Source: Actinomycetota bacterium
Lineage (GTDB): Bacteria > Actinomycetota > Thermoleophilia > Gaiellales > Gaiellaceae
Reading direction: 5' to 3'
DNA length: 52,014 nt
NCBI GenBank assembly: GCA_020029615.1
Contig: JAIBJO010000020.1
Location: forward strand, 1 to 52,014
The notes beneath the pieces are model-generated. The model was not told the origin of the DNA. It saw nothing but the letters and a program-made list of their open reading frames with translations, and did no database searches. Below, piece after piece: positions 16,511 to 25,015 of this stretch. Numbering within the stretch: the first letter of the stretch is position 1; each line of letters starts with the position of its first letter. Both the position numbers and the translations under genes were made by a program.

Positions 16511-18126
16511 TGGACCGCGCGCTCGCACTTCGCGGGCGAACGAGACTCTCGGCCGTGCTGGCGTGGTGGGACGCGGAACGGCTCGGGTACGCAGGCATCT
16601 TCCTGACCGCGCTCGCATTCAGGCTCGTCGACCTGGCCGCCAAGCCGATGCACCACGACGAAAGCCTTCATGCGTGGTTTTCTTGGAGGATCGTGACCGG
16701 TCACGGGTACGAGTACGACCCGACGTATCACGGCCCCGTCCAGTTCTACTTCGGCGCCCTCATGTACACCTTTGCTGGCGTCGGCGAGTTCGCGATCAGA
16801 CTCGCGCCTGCCATCCTGGGTTCGGCAATCACGGTGTTGCCGTACTTTCTTCGCAGACAACTCGGGTCGGCGGGGGCATTGACCGCGGCAGTCGCGCTCT
16901 CCATCGGTCCCTCCTACCTCTATTTCTCGAGGTTCGCTCGCGAGGACATCTACGCGGCCTTCTTCTCACTCGTGCTGATCGTGCTCGTGTTTCGGTTCCT
17001 CGAGCGACCGAGACCGTGGCTGCCCGTGGCGATCCTGGCCATCCTCGCCGTGAACTTCGCAACGAAGGAGACGACCTACATCCTCGTCTTCGTCGGTGGG
17101 ACGTTCTTCATCGCGGCGACCGCCTACGAGGTGTTTCGGGCGCGCCGCCGAGGCGTTGGCGCTCGCAGTACGCCGATCGTCGCCGCCGCCACGTCAGTGG
17201 GCTGGGACGCGTGGATCTGGGCCACTGCCGCGTTCGCGTTCGTCTACACGATCCTCTTTACGACGTTCCTGTTCGAGCCGCAGGGCCTGCGGACGGGGCT
17301 GTACGAGAGCGTCCACTACTGGCTCTCCCAGCAGCCGGTCAACCGAGGCGGTCAGCCCTGGTTCTACTACCTGGTCGTCCTGCCGGCGTACGAGTTGCCG
17401 ATCGTCCTCCTCGCGGTGCTCGGGATCGTCGTCTCACTTCGACGCCCGAATCTCTTCCGCCTCTTTCTCGTGTGGGACGCCGTGCTCAGCCTCGCCGTGT
17501 ATTCATGGGCGAGCGAGCGCATGCCCTGGCTCACGCTGCACGTTCTGCTGCCGCTCGTGCTGCTCGCCGGCGTCGGGGCACAAGCCGTGTGGCAGCGGCG
17601 CCACGCGCGGCCCGGCGCCGCGTTACTTGGCGCTGCGGGCGCAGCGTTCCTTCTCTTCGGTGGCATTAACGTCTCCTACGTCCACCCGGCAGATCCCGCG
17701 GAGATGCTCGTTTTCACCCAGACGTCGGCCGAGGCGCTCCCCATCCGCGACGAGATCCTCTCCTCCGACAGCCCGGTCACGACCGAAGTCGACTCCTGGG
17801 GCGGTACGGGGTGGCCGTGGGCCTGGTACCTACGGGACGCGCCCGTCGCGTACCCCGACATGAGCACGTCCGAGTACCGTCCAACTGCGGACGTCGTCGC
17901 AGTCGCCGACGTCAACCGCCTGAAGCTCGCGGGGAAGCTGGGCGGGTATAAGGGGCGCCGTTTCCATCTCCGGGAATGGTGGGTGGTCGAGTGGGGGGAC
18001 GTGACCCCGGCGAACGTCTGGCGTTGGTTCGTGAAACGTGAGGCGTGGAGCGTGAAGGGCACGCTCGATGAGTGGCTCTACGTCCGCGACGGTTCGCCGG
18101 CGGACGACGTCGAAGCCTCGCCGTGA
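16510..18126 (+). CDS. Agl23-like membrane protein (TIGR03663 type, GT-C)
   Basis: 538 residues with about ten hydrophobic segments. The first helix (YAGIFLTALAFRLVDL) is followed by KPMHHDESLHAWFSW, the diagnostic N-terminal motif of the flippase-activity-associated Agl23 family, with D-E in the first outer loop as in other GT-C enzymes. FARED and NFATKETTY also fit. The C-terminal soluble region is rich in Trp (WGGTGWPWAWYL, LREWWVVEWGD). It overlaps the upstream GT2 stop by one base, a strong sign that the GT2 product is its donor. Its 3' end overlaps the convergent flippase-like gene by 49 bp. Confidence 0.85.
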   Translation: MDRALALRGRTRLSAVLAWWDAERLGYAGIFLTALAFRLVDLAAKPMHHDESLHAWFSWRIVTGHGYEYDPTYHGPVQFYFGALMYTFAGVGEFAIRLAPAILGSAITVLPYFLRRQLGSAGALTAAVALSIGPSYLYFSRFAREDIYAAFFSLVLIVLVFRFLERPRPWLPVAILAILAVNFATKETTYILVFVGGTFFIAATAYEVFRARRRGVGARSTPIVAAATSVGWDAWIWATAAFAFVYTILFTTFLFEPQGLRTGLYESVHYWLSQQPVNRGGQPWFYYLVVLPAYELPIVLLAVLGIVVSLRRPNLFRLFLVWDAVLSLAVYSWASERMPWLTLHVLLPLVLLAGVGAQAVWQRRHARPGAALLGAAGAAFLLFGGINVSYVHPADPAEMLVFTQTSAEALPIRDEILSSDSPVTTEVDSWGGTGWPWAWYLRDAPVAYPDMSTSEYRPTADVVAVADVNRLKLAGKLGGYKGRRFHLREWWVVEWGDVTPANVWRWFVKREAWSVKGTLDEWLYVRDGSPADDVEASP

Positions 18127-19106
18127 CTCCTCAGCGGTATCTGCCCGCGATATGGCCGCAAGAGTACGAGCGCGAGCAGGAGAAACGGCAGGGCATTGAG
18201 CGCATGCAGGACCAGCGCATACGACACCGCCTCCGAGTTCGGAACCCCGTATGCAGCGAGGGCGAGCACGGTCGCCCCCTCGAAGACGCCCAGAGCCGCG
18301 GGGGACGACGGTAGCACCATTCCCAGCCCGACCGCGATCACGACGAGAAGGCCCGCTGGATAGGGAAGGCCGAGGTCGAAGGCGATTGTCACGAGCCAGA
18401 AGCCAACAGCCAGCACGAGCCACGAGAGGACGGTGAGGGCGAAGCACACCAGGCCGGCCCATAGGCGGCGGAGTCCGTGCAGCCCGCGGAAAAGGCTCGT
18501 CGCTGCCTCCCCGATGCCCAGGTCCGCCAGGAACCGCACCCTCGCGAGGTGCCGTCCGGCGAAGACGAACGGCCGCTCACCGAAGACTGCAAGCGCCATG
18601 ACGATGAGCGCGACTGCGGCGATCAGCGATCCGGCGAGAACGGCGGCGGTGTGCACCCAGCTCAGGTCGGGAAGCCACGGAAGGGAGACGAAGAGGAGCA
18701 GGAGCAGAGAAAGAAGATCGAACACTCGCTCGACGACGAGCGTGCCCGTGGCCTCGGCGATAGGCGTCCGAGCGCGGCGGTTCAGCGCGAGGATGCTGGC
18801 GGCATCGCCTGTCCGAGCGGGGAGGATGTTGTTGAAGAAGTAGCCCACGTACAGCGCGCTGGCGACGAGACGAAACGGCGGCCGCCGCGACGGTGCGAAG
18901 AGCACCTGCCAACGCAGCGCACGGATGAAGAACGCCAGCGTCATGACCGCGAGCGCCGGGGCAGTCCATTCGTACTCGCTCGCAGCGAGTGACGACCACA
19001 CCTCGTCCAACCGTGCGTTTCTCAGTGCGAAGTATGCGAAGACCGCGCTTACGACGACCCCCGTCCAGACGGTTAGCCGGGCGAACATGCGGCGCTTGGG
19101 CGTCAT
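18078..19106 (-). CDS. Flippase-like / lysylphosphatidylglycerol-synthase-type membrane protein
   Basis: 342 residues with eight or so hydrophobic segments. FFIRALRWQVLF, GYFFNNILPARTGD, ERVFDLL and LPSSPAALGVFEGATVLAL are the landmarks of the UPF0104/AglD-like membrane family, related to the membrane part of MprF. Members are linked to lipid flipping or glycolipid transfer. ATG 19106 (MTPKRRMFARL) was chosen; the frame stays open further upstream but codes no hydrophobic or conserved sequence there. With Agl23 and the polyprenyl-sugar synthases it completes a plausible make, flip and transfer set. The final 16 codons overlap the end of the Agl23 gene on the other strand. Confidence 0.8.
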   Translation of the reverse strand: MTPKRRMFARLTVWTGVVVSAVFAYFALRNARLDEVWSSLAASEYEWTAPALAVMTLAFFIRALRWQVLFAPSRRPPFRLVASALYVGYFFNNILPARTGDAASILALNRRARTPIAEATGTLVVERVFDLLSLLLLLFVSLPWLPDLSWVHTAAVLAGSLIAAVALIVMALAVFGERPFVFAGRHLARVRFLADLGIGEAATSLFRGLHGLRRLWAGLVCFALTVLSWLVLAVGFWLVTIAFDLGLPYPAGLLVVIAVGLGMVLPSSPAALGVFEGATVLALAAYGVPNSEAVSYALVLHALNALPFLLLALVLLRPYRGQIPLRSHGEASTSSAGEPSRT

Positions 19107-19393
19107 TCGCGCATCGTGAGCGGAAGCGGTGCCAAAACGCAACCCGGTCGACGCGCACAGCGCCGGAATCGCCCGGATGAGCGGCGGAGGTGGGATTCGA
19201 CACACGAGCGCTTGCCCGCCCACGGCTTTCAAGCCCACGGTTCGCGCCACACGATGGCCGTGTGCCAGACGCTCCACTCAGTTCGGCGGCGTCGTCTGGC
19301 TCGCCTCGAGTCGCTAGCCGGCGAGCTCGCTTCGGGCGGGTGGCTGCCAGCGCATGAGCGGGTTTCAAGCTCCTCGCTATCGTCCACCGGCTG

Positions 19394-20194
19394 GTGACCG
19401 GACGGATTCTTCACATCTCGGATCTCCACCTCGGACGCGGTGAGACGTCTGAGCGAATCACGGCTTTGCGCGGGCTGATACCGGAGCTGGCTCCTGAGAT
19501 CCTCGTGGTCACGGGCGATCTGACTCACCGCGGTCGCCGTGCGGAGCTCGAGCACGCTCGCGAGCTGCTCGACAGCCTGGGTCTCCCACTCCTCGCGGTG
19601 CCGGGGAACCATGACATCCCGTACGCCTTTCCGACACGCTTCACGCGCACTCGCGAAGAGTGGGACCGTGTCTTTGGAACGACGCAACCTGTCCACATCT
19701 CTGGACGGCTCGCGATCATTGGACTGAACTCGGTCCGGCCGTGGCGTCAGCAGGGCGGCGCGCTCGAATCGTCCCAGCTCGACGGCCTCGGGCCAAGACT
19801 CGAACATGCCCAGGCTGGGGCGCTACGGACGGCGGCTCTTCATCACCATCTCGCTGCGCCGCCCTGGCGTGCCGCACGCAAACGCCCCGTGCGCCAGCGC
19901 CACCTCGTGCTTCAGAGGCTCGCGTCCGCCGGAGTGGAACTCGTTCTGAGCGGCCATGTCCATCAGAGTGCCGTCGCCGAGCGTCGAGAGTTCGAAGTAG
20001 TCGAGCACGACCGAAGTACCTCACTTGTTCTCGCGACCGCGGCCGGCTTTGGGCGACCGAGACCACACCGCCGTGGAGAGGCGCTCGGGTTCAACGTCTA
20101 CGAGTCAGACTCAGCGGCGATTTCAGTCGCCACGTGGTCGTGGTCGGGCGGCGGCTTCGCTGAGGTCGGTCGGCGCACATTCCCGCGCCGATAG
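19394..20194 (+). CDS. Calcineurin-like metallophosphoesterase
   Basis: 266 residues from GTG 19394. All five metal-site blocks are present in order: ISDLHLG, VTGDLTHRG, PGNHDIPY, ALHHHLAAP and LSGHVHQ. This is the two-metal phosphoesterase fold of the CpdA/Icc group, whose members cleave phosphomonoesters or diesters, cyclic nucleotides among them. There is no signal peptide, so it is cytoplasmic. It stands alone between the glycan cluster and the ArsR operon. The substrate cannot be told from the sequence; YfcE-like or UDP-diacylglucosamine hydrolase activity is less likely given its size and motif spacing. Confidence 0.85.
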   Translation: MTGRILHISDLHLGRGETSERITALRGLIPELAPEILVVTGDLTHRGRRAELEHARELLDSLGLPLLAVPGNHDIPYAFPTRFTRTREEWDRVFGTTQPVHISGRLAIIGLNSVRPWRQQGGALESSQLDGLGPRLEHAQAGALRTAALHHHLAAPPWRAARKRPVRQRHLVLQRLASAGVELVLSGHVHQSAVAERREFEVVEHDRSTSLVLATAAGFGRPRPHRRGEALGFNVYESDSAAISVATWSWSGGGFAEVGRRTFPRR

Positions 20195-20397
20195 CTCGAG
20201 CGTCCCGCCCCTCCTAGTCGACCTGATTTGTGGGCGAGCGCGCGTGGAGCGCGGTTCGGCTAACCGGAACTCGCAGCAAAGTCCTGCTGCTCGAGAGGTA
20301 CGTGCCTGCTGCTGAGCGCCCTCTACGATACGACGTACAACCCGGCGATAGAGCTGAACTCATCGCTCGATCTTGCCTGGGTGAAACTCCTCCGCTA

Positions 20398-20419
20398 CTG
20401 TTCACCTCCAGGTGAACAG
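20398..20419. promoter_or_regulatory. Perfect operator-like palindrome over the ArsR start codon
   Basis: CTGTTCACCT, two spacer bases, then AGGTGAACAG: a perfect 10-bp inverted repeat. It includes the GTG start codon (20412-20414) of the ArsR-family gene. A winged-helix dimer bound here would block transcription or translation starts, which fits autoregulation. Confidence 0.7.
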
Positions 20420-20756
20420 TCACACGGAACTCGATCGCAGCTTCCTCGCGCTTTCCCACCCGGTACGCCGCGCGATCGTCGAGCGGCTCGTGGCCGGCCC
20501 GGCGACCGTCGGGCAGGCATCAAGCGGACTCGGCGTCTCCAAGCCGGCCGTGACGAAGCACCTGAAGCTCCTCGAGAGTGCCGGCGTGGTGAACAGAACC
20601 GTTGCCGGCCGGACCCACGTGCTGCGGCTCGAGCCGCAGCCACTGCGCGAGGCGTCGGCCTGGCTCGAGCTGCACCGCTCGCTGTGGCGGGCGAAGTTCG
20701 AGTCCGTCGAGCGGCATCTGTCGGAATCCCACGAGAGGCAGGAGGTCCCGGAATGA
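20412..20756 (+). CDS. ArsR-family winged-helix repressor
   Basis: 114 residues. FLALSHPVRRAIVERLVAG opens the winged helix, the recognition helix region is GVSKPAVTKHLKLLESAGVV, and the wing is RTVAGRTHVLRLEP. No cysteine metal site is visible, so this is the non-metal type usually paired with SRPBCC proteins. The GTG start lies inside a perfect palindrome (20398-20419), so the protein probably represses its own operon. Its stop overlaps the start of the SRPBCC gene by 4 nt (ATGA). The inducer is unknown. Confidence 0.9.
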   Translation: MNSHTELDRSFLALSHPVRRAIVERLVAGPATVGQASSGLGVSKPAVTKHLKLLESAGVVNRTVAGRTHVLRLEPQPLREASAWLELHRSLWRAKFESVERHLSESHERQEVPE

Positions 20757-21214
20757 CCGAGATCGGACAGGAGATCGCACTGAAGCTCGAGCACCGCTAC
20801 GCGGCTTCACGCGAGCAGGTGTTCGAGGCGTGGACGAGTCCGGAGGTGCTCAAGCGCTGGTGGGCGGCGATGCCCACATGGGACACACCGGTCGCCGAGG
20901 TGGACGCGCGCGAGGGCGGCCGCTACCGACTCTCAATGCGCACCGACGAAGGCGAGGTGCACACGGTGTCCGGTGAATACACCGAGATGAGCCCCCCGGA
21001 GCGGCTCGCGTACACGTGGTCGTGGGAGGAGGGACCGGACGCAGCGATGGAGGGAAGCGAGCGCTCGCTCGTCGTGGTTGAGTTTCTCGAGGACGGCGAC
21101 GGCACGCTCGTGCGGCTCACGCACAGCGGGTTCGCGACGGAGGAGATCCGCGAGATGCACGTCCAGGGCTGGCAGGCAACCCTCGCCAACCTCGAGCGCG
21201 CCGTCTTTTCGTAG
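20753..21214 (+). CDS. SRPBCC / AHSA1-like ligand-binding protein
   Basis: 153 residues. HRYAASREQVFEAWTSPEVL is the classic N-terminus of the activator-of-Hsp90-homologue-1-like START fold, and the C-terminus has GWQATLANLERAVF. These helix-grip proteins bind hydrophobic ligands in a deep cavity; no catalytic residues are known for this group. Translation is coupled to the ArsR-family gene by an ATGA overlap, and a YciI-like gene follows. This ArsR, SRPBCC, YciI order recurs in actinobacteria (general knowledge), and the three probably form one regulon controlled by the palindrome at 20398. Confidence 0.85.
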   Translation: MTEIGQEIALKLEHRYAASREQVFEAWTSPEVLKRWWAAMPTWDTPVAEVDAREGGRYRLSMRTDEGEVHTVSGEYTEMSPPERLAYTWSWEEGPDAAMEGSERSLVVVEFLEDGDGTLVRLTHSGFATEEIREMHVQGWQATLANLERAVFS

Positions 21215-21352
21215 ACGCTCCGGTTAGGCTCGTCCGTCGCGTATGGAGGAACTGGCTCGGACCCTCAAGACACGTCGAAGGAGGTCGATCCCGAAGGCAT
21301 ATTTGTGCTCCCCGTTCGCAGAACGTCGACGCAACAGAGAGGAGAGGACGAC

Positions 21353-21682
21353 GTGACGAAGTTCATTCTGCTGTACAACGGCCCCGCGACACCTATGGAG
21401 CAGATGACTCCGGAACAGGGCCAGGCCGTGATGGAGAAGTGGCAGGCGTGGATCGGGAGAGTTGGAGATGCGCTGGTCGACGTCGGCGCCCCGATGGCGA
21501 ACGGCGAGGCGATCGTCGACGACGGCTCGTCAGGCACGGCCACGCAGCTCAACGGTTACTCGATCGTGGAAGCCGACGACACGAACGCTGTCGAGGCGCT
21601 CCTGGACGGCCACCCGTTCCTGAGCGACAGCAGCGGGCACTTCTCCGTGGAGATCCACGAGCTGCTTCCCGTCCCGGTTTGA
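21353..21682 (+). CDS. YciI / DGPF-domain protein
   Basis: 109 residues from GTG 21353, preceded by a GAGAGGAGAGG ribosome-binding region. TKFILLYNGPATPMEQMTPE and the C-terminal VEIHELLPV fit the YCII-related (DGPF) ferredoxin-like fold, seen as PhnB-type or sigma-factor-associated YCII proteins. Catalytic activity is unproven for the family; a His-Asp pair is proposed in some members. It is the third gene of the ArsR set, about 140 bp downstream of the SRPBCC gene, so it may also have its own promoter. Confidence 0.8.
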   Translation: MTKFILLYNGPATPMEQMTPEQGQAVMEKWQAWIGRVGDALVDVGAPMANGEAIVDDGSSGTATQLNGYSIVEADDTNAVEALLDGHPFLSDSSGHFSVEIHELLPVPV

Positions 21683-22134
21683 GTCGATACCCGACCAACA
21701 GGAGCACACGGCGTAACGAGCCCGTCGTCATCTTCGAGCTCGTCGGTCAGACCCGACACACTCGGCGAGCAGGCCAACGAGTCGATCAAGGTCGTCGCCA
21801 CCCGATCGTGACGAGAGGATCGACACGATGTTCCCGAACGAGCCCAGGATCACGAGCTGCCACGTCGCCGCTCAACAGGGACCGCGTTCTGGTCGCCGCG
21901 TAGCTCGACCGGCACGCTTTGTCGGAGAGAGCCCGGCTTGCCGGGCCCTCTCGCGTTTTGCTTGGCGCCAGGCGGCGCCTGCGCTCTCGGAAACCCCGCG
22001 CTCCTCCGGTGGTCACGTGTTGCCTTCTCCCACAAACGAGTGGAGATGCGTTTGCTCGACCCGGACTGGAAGCGCCCAACCCAGCCTAACGGTGTTAATG
22101 GCAGGGTGGTTTCCGGCGGCATACGTATCTGCAA
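21683..22134. other. 452-bp intergenic stretch, no convincing gene
   Basis: No open frame here has recognisable protein features. It holds one strong terminator-like hairpin (21925-21959), about 240 bp beyond the end of the YciI gene, and otherwise nothing that I recognise. An unannotated small RNA ending at that hairpin is possible. Confidence 0.5.
21925..21959 (+). terminator. Rho-independent terminator-like hairpin with T4
   Basis: The arms GAGAG-A-GCCCGGC and GCCGGGC-C-CTCTC pair (12 bp with one mismatch, TT loop) and are followed by GCG and TTTT on the plus strand. It is the best intrinsic terminator in the window outside genes. Confidence 0.6.
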
Positions 22135-22207
22135 TGCGCCCGGGAGGATTCGAACCTCCGACCCGCGGATTAGAAGTCCGCCGCTCTGTCCTCTGAGCTA
22201 CGGGCGC
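22135..22207 (-). tRNA. tRNA-Arg (UCU anticodon)
   Basis: 73 nt on the minus strand. The acceptor stem GCGCCCG/CGGGCGC is perfect, the D arm is GCTC/GAGC, the anticodon stem GCGGA/TCCGC encloses the loop CTTCTAA (anticodon TCT), and the T arm is GGAGG TTCGAAT CCTCC. CCA is not encoded. Confidence 0.97.
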
Positions 22208-22313
22208 TCGTTCGGCATGACAAACCAGGTCTGAGGCGCACTGTACCGCTGCCCGAGGAGCTCGCCCGCTCGCGGCGGCCGTATGATCGGGCTCCCCCAC
22301 CAAGGAGGTTTCG

Positions 22314-22601
22314 GTGCCCGTCGCTTTCATCCAGGAATTCGCGATCGAGACCCGTTCGACGACCAACTACGACACCGTCAAGGAGCGCCTCGGCGATGCA
22401 CCGATCGACGGTCTGATCGTCCACACGGCGGGTTTCGACGACGACAGCGGCGTGTTCCGCATCCTCGACGTGTGGGAGTCGCGCGAGCATGGCGAGCGCT
22501 TCCTCGAGCACGTCATGGCGATCGTTGGCTCGGAACTACCCGCCGACGCGCCACGTCCTACTCGCCAGGGGTTCTACGAACTGCACGGCCTCGTCAAGTA
22601 G
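22314..22601 (+). CDS. Small conserved-type protein of unknown function
   Basis: 95 residues from GTG 22314, with an ideal AAGGAGG 5 nt upstream. No signal peptide or membrane helix. The sequence alternates hydrophobic strands with charged helices (FIQEFAIETRS near the start, GVFRILDVWESREHGERFLE in the middle), which resembles a ferredoxin-like dimeric alpha-beta barrel of the antibiotic-biosynthesis-monooxygenase type. That assignment is by pattern only and no catalytic residues can be named. The gene is monocistronic, between tRNA-Arg and the convergent PhoD gene, with 6 bp between the stops. Confidence 0.7.
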   Translation: MPVAFIQEFAIETRSTTNYDTVKERLGDAPIDGLIVHTAGFDDDSGVFRILDVWESREHGERFLEHVMAIVGSELPADAPRPTRQGFYELHGLVK

Positions 22602-22607
22602 GGCAGC

Positions 22608-24113
22608 TCAGCGCGCCGTGAGGACGAGCGGAGCGCACTCGACGCCGGTTGCCTCGCGAACCGGCCGGCCCTTCGCATCCTTCATACCGACGGTGAGACG
22701 CCGCGCGGTCACCGTCACCTGCGCGTAGCTGTACGTGTCCAGCGCCGCGCAGCGCATGCCCATCCCACTCGGCGGCGGTGGCTTGAAGAAGAGCGCGCCG
22801 ATCGCAGTCCCGGCTCCGGGGGTGCCGAGGAAGCCGTCGATCTCCTTCGCGAACGTGTTCGTGGCGACGGGGCCCGTGACGACCTCCCAGATCCCGTAGC
22901 GCTCGGGCGCGGCGCTCAGAGTCTTCGAGCGGATCTCGTTGACGAGATTCCCGTGGGTGTCCGTCGTCACGAAGACGACGTTCCTCACGTTCGCCCGCAG
23001 GAATCCCAGGAGCTTGTCGCGCTCGGCCGCATAGCCCTCCCAGCGGTCGTACGGGAGCGCGTAGTACTGCTGGATCGGAACCTCGTTGACGACCACCTTC
23101 CAGGTCGCCGTCGACGCCTTGATCGCTTTGGTGAAGGCGGCGTACTGCCGCGCGCCGAGCATCGTTCGGGTCGGGTCGTCGATCGCCGCGAGGCACGCGG
23201 CTGAAACCGGGGCTTTCAGGCTGGGAGCAAGAGTCGCGAAGCCGTCGCGCACCGCCTGTGGCGCCGTCGGCGCGAGGTCGCCTCCGCACACCTGCGTCGC
23301 CTTGGCACTGCGGAAGGAGCGCTCGTCGAGGAAGAAGAGCTCGAGGTGCTTCCCCCAGCGGAACGTCCGGTACAGGCCGAGCGCGGACGAGTACGTGACG
23401 GGCGCGTAGTCGCGGAAAGCCTTGACGCCCGCAGCGTAGATCGCGTCGCCGTTCTCGGGCCGCGAGAAGTCGTTGATGAACTCGTGGTCGTCCCAGTGGC
23501 TGTAGAGGCCTGCAGACGCGCGAAGCGTCCGGAGCGCGGGCAGTGCGAGGCCGAGCTTGTACTTCCCCCACTTCTCCTGCACCGTGCGCGCGACGGGCGC
23601 ACCCCCGATCTCGCTGTCCGAGTAGATCGTGTCGCCGAGGTTGATGTTGAAGTCGTTACGCTCGGCGGCCATGCGCGCGTAGACCTCGAAGCGGTTGAAG
23701 CCGGGCTTGCCGTTCACGCCAGGCGTCGCGTCAGCGTCACCCGAGATCGCGAAGCGCACCGTTGCTCCTGCGACGACGGCGGGCGTCGTCTCGAACTCGC
23801 CCACCCCGGACGACCCTCTCCCCTGACTGAACTGATAGCGGTAACGGGTGTCCGGTCGAAGCCCGGTGAGCCTCGTCTGGACGACGAGGTCGTTCCCAGG
23901 TCGGGCGACCATGCAGATGGGCGGTGCGATTGGGCTCGGGCGGTAAGCCAGGCACACGCGTCCGGCCGCCGGAGCGCGCGTCCACAGCAGGGCTGAGGTC
24001 GACGTGATCTCACCGGCAGCGACGCCGTAGCGAAAGCCGGGCGTCGCGGCATCGGCCGAGACTACGGCGACGGCGAGCGTGGCGACTGCAGCGAGCATGG
24101 CCAGGCGACGCAT
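22608..24113 (-). CDS. phoD: Secreted PhoD-like alkaline phosphatase/phosphodiesterase
   Basis: 501 residues from ATG 24113. The signal peptide is MRRLAMLAAVATLAVAVVSA; no twin-arginine motif is obvious. The N-terminal domain contains the PhoD landmark GVAAGEITSTSALLWTRA. The metallophosphatase core has ISGDADATPG, FNINLGDTIYSD, SHWDDHEFINDF and VFVTTDTHGN, which supply the Fe/Ca ligands in PhoD. It would release phosphate from phosphodiesters outside the membrane. It follows the CtaG-like gene with a 10-bp gap, so the two are probably cotranscribed. A Pho-type operator was not identified. Confidence 0.85.
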   Translation of the reverse strand: MRRLAMLAAVATLAVAVVSADAATPGFRYGVAAGEITSTSALLWTRAPAAGRVCLAYRPSPIAPPICMVARPGNDLVVQTRLTGLRPDTRYRYQFSQGRGSSGVGEFETTPAVVAGATVRFAISGDADATPGVNGKPGFNRFEVYARMAAERNDFNINLGDTIYSDSEIGGAPVARTVQEKWGKYKLGLALPALRTLRASAGLYSHWDDHEFINDFSRPENGDAIYAAGVKAFRDYAPVTYSSALGLYRTFRWGKHLELFFLDERSFRSAKATQVCGGDLAPTAPQAVRDGFATLAPSLKAPVSAACLAAIDDPTRTMLGARQYAAFTKAIKASTATWKVVVNEVPIQQYYALPYDRWEGYAAERDKLLGFLRANVRNVVFVTTDTHGNLVNEIRSKTLSAAPERYGIWEVVTGPVATNTFAKEIDGFLGTPGAGTAIGALFFKPPPPSGMGMRCAALDTYSYAQVTVTARRLTVGMKDAKGRPVREATGVECAPLVLTAR

Positions 24114-24123
24114 CGGCTCGACC

Positions 24124-24891
24124 CTACGCCGCCGCCGGAGGGTGGTCAACGTCCTCGCGACGCTCCTCCTCGGCGAGGAAGCGGAAGAACCAGTACGCGA
24201 AGACGACGAAGAAGACGACGGCCTGCTCGACCGCCATCAGCATCCCCGCGAGCTGCTGGTCGGCGAGCGGGTCCAGGCCCCACACCCGGTGGTGCGCCTC
24301 GACGTAGAAGTCGTAGATCGCGTCCGGGACGAGCGCCATGACGAGCCCGATCGGGCTCGCGAGGACGAAGGCCGCGAAGACGTACACGGCACGCGTTCCG
24401 GCGCCCAGGCGGTGCGGCTCGTCCTGGAAGACGCACCACCAGAGCGTGATGCCGGTTGTGAAGTACAGCGCGTGCTCGAGGTGCAGGAGCGTGTTCGGGT
24501 TCCGCAGCGCAGTGTCGTAGACCCAGGGGAGGTGCCACACCATGTAGTTGCCGAGCCACAGCGGGAGCGCGACCGCCGGGTGCGTTAGTGCCCGTATCGC
24601 GCCCGGCCGTGCGATGCGTTCGGCCAGCGCCGGCGCGATGCCGAGCACGATGAGGAGCGGCGCCCACTCGGCGAGCACGACGTTCTGGAGCAGGTGCATC
24701 GTCAGGAGGAAGTGCATGCCGAGCGTGTGGATCGGCGTGACGGCGACAGCGAGGAGGAGGACCATCGCGGCAGCGAAGCAGGCGATCCGCCAGCCGGGGG
24801 CCGGGAAGCGCCGCACCGCCCAGATGTACACCGCCGCCGCGCCGAGGATCGCGAGCGCCTCGGGGTTCCAGGACCACGAGTACGGATCCAC
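24124..24891 (-). CDS. CtaG-like cytochrome c oxidase assembly membrane protein
   Basis: 255 residues with about seven membrane helices. TPIHTLGMHFLLTMHLLQNV, LPLWLGNYMVWHLPWVYD and LLHLEHALYFTTGITLWW carry the conserved histidines of the caa3-type CtaG family (DUF1404-like), which deliver copper or assist assembly of cytochrome c oxidase. The soluble C-terminus is short and acidic. No oxidase subunit genes are in the window, so the partner must be elsewhere. It is the first gene of a minus-strand pair with PhoD and starts 19 bp from the divergent tRNA-Gly. Confidence 0.85.
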   Translation of the reverse strand: MDPYSWSWNPEALAILGAAAVYIWAVRRFPAPGWRIACFAAAMVLLLAVAVTPIHTLGMHFLLTMHLLQNVVLAEWAPLLIVLGIAPALAERIARPGAIRALTHPAVALPLWLGNYMVWHLPWVYDTALRNPNTLLHLEHALYFTTGITLWWCVFQDEPHRLGAGTRAVYVFAAFVLASPIGLVMALVPDAIYDFYVEAHHRVWGLDPLADQQLAGMLMAVEQAVVFFVVFAYWFFRFLAEEERREDVDHPPAAA

Positions 24892-24910
24892 GGCGCTACG
24901 CTAATGGGAC

Positions 24911-24981
24911 GCGGGCGTGATGTAGCGGTAGCATCCGACCCTTCCAAGGTCGTCGCGCCGGTTCGAGCCCGGCCGCCCGCT
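24911..24981 (+). tRNA. tRNA-Gly (UCC anticodon)
   Basis: 71 nt. The acceptor stem GCGGGCG/CGCCCGC is perfect, the anticodon stem CGACC/GGTCG encloses CTTCCAA (anticodon TCC), and the T arm is GCCGG TTCGAGC CCGGC. The D arm (ATGT/GCAT) is less usual but pairs. CCA is not encoded; TTTTT follows directly and may end the transcript. Confidence 0.95.
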
Positions 24982-25015
24982 TTTTCCGTCCGCCCTGCTC
25001 GCTAGTCTGTTTTCC

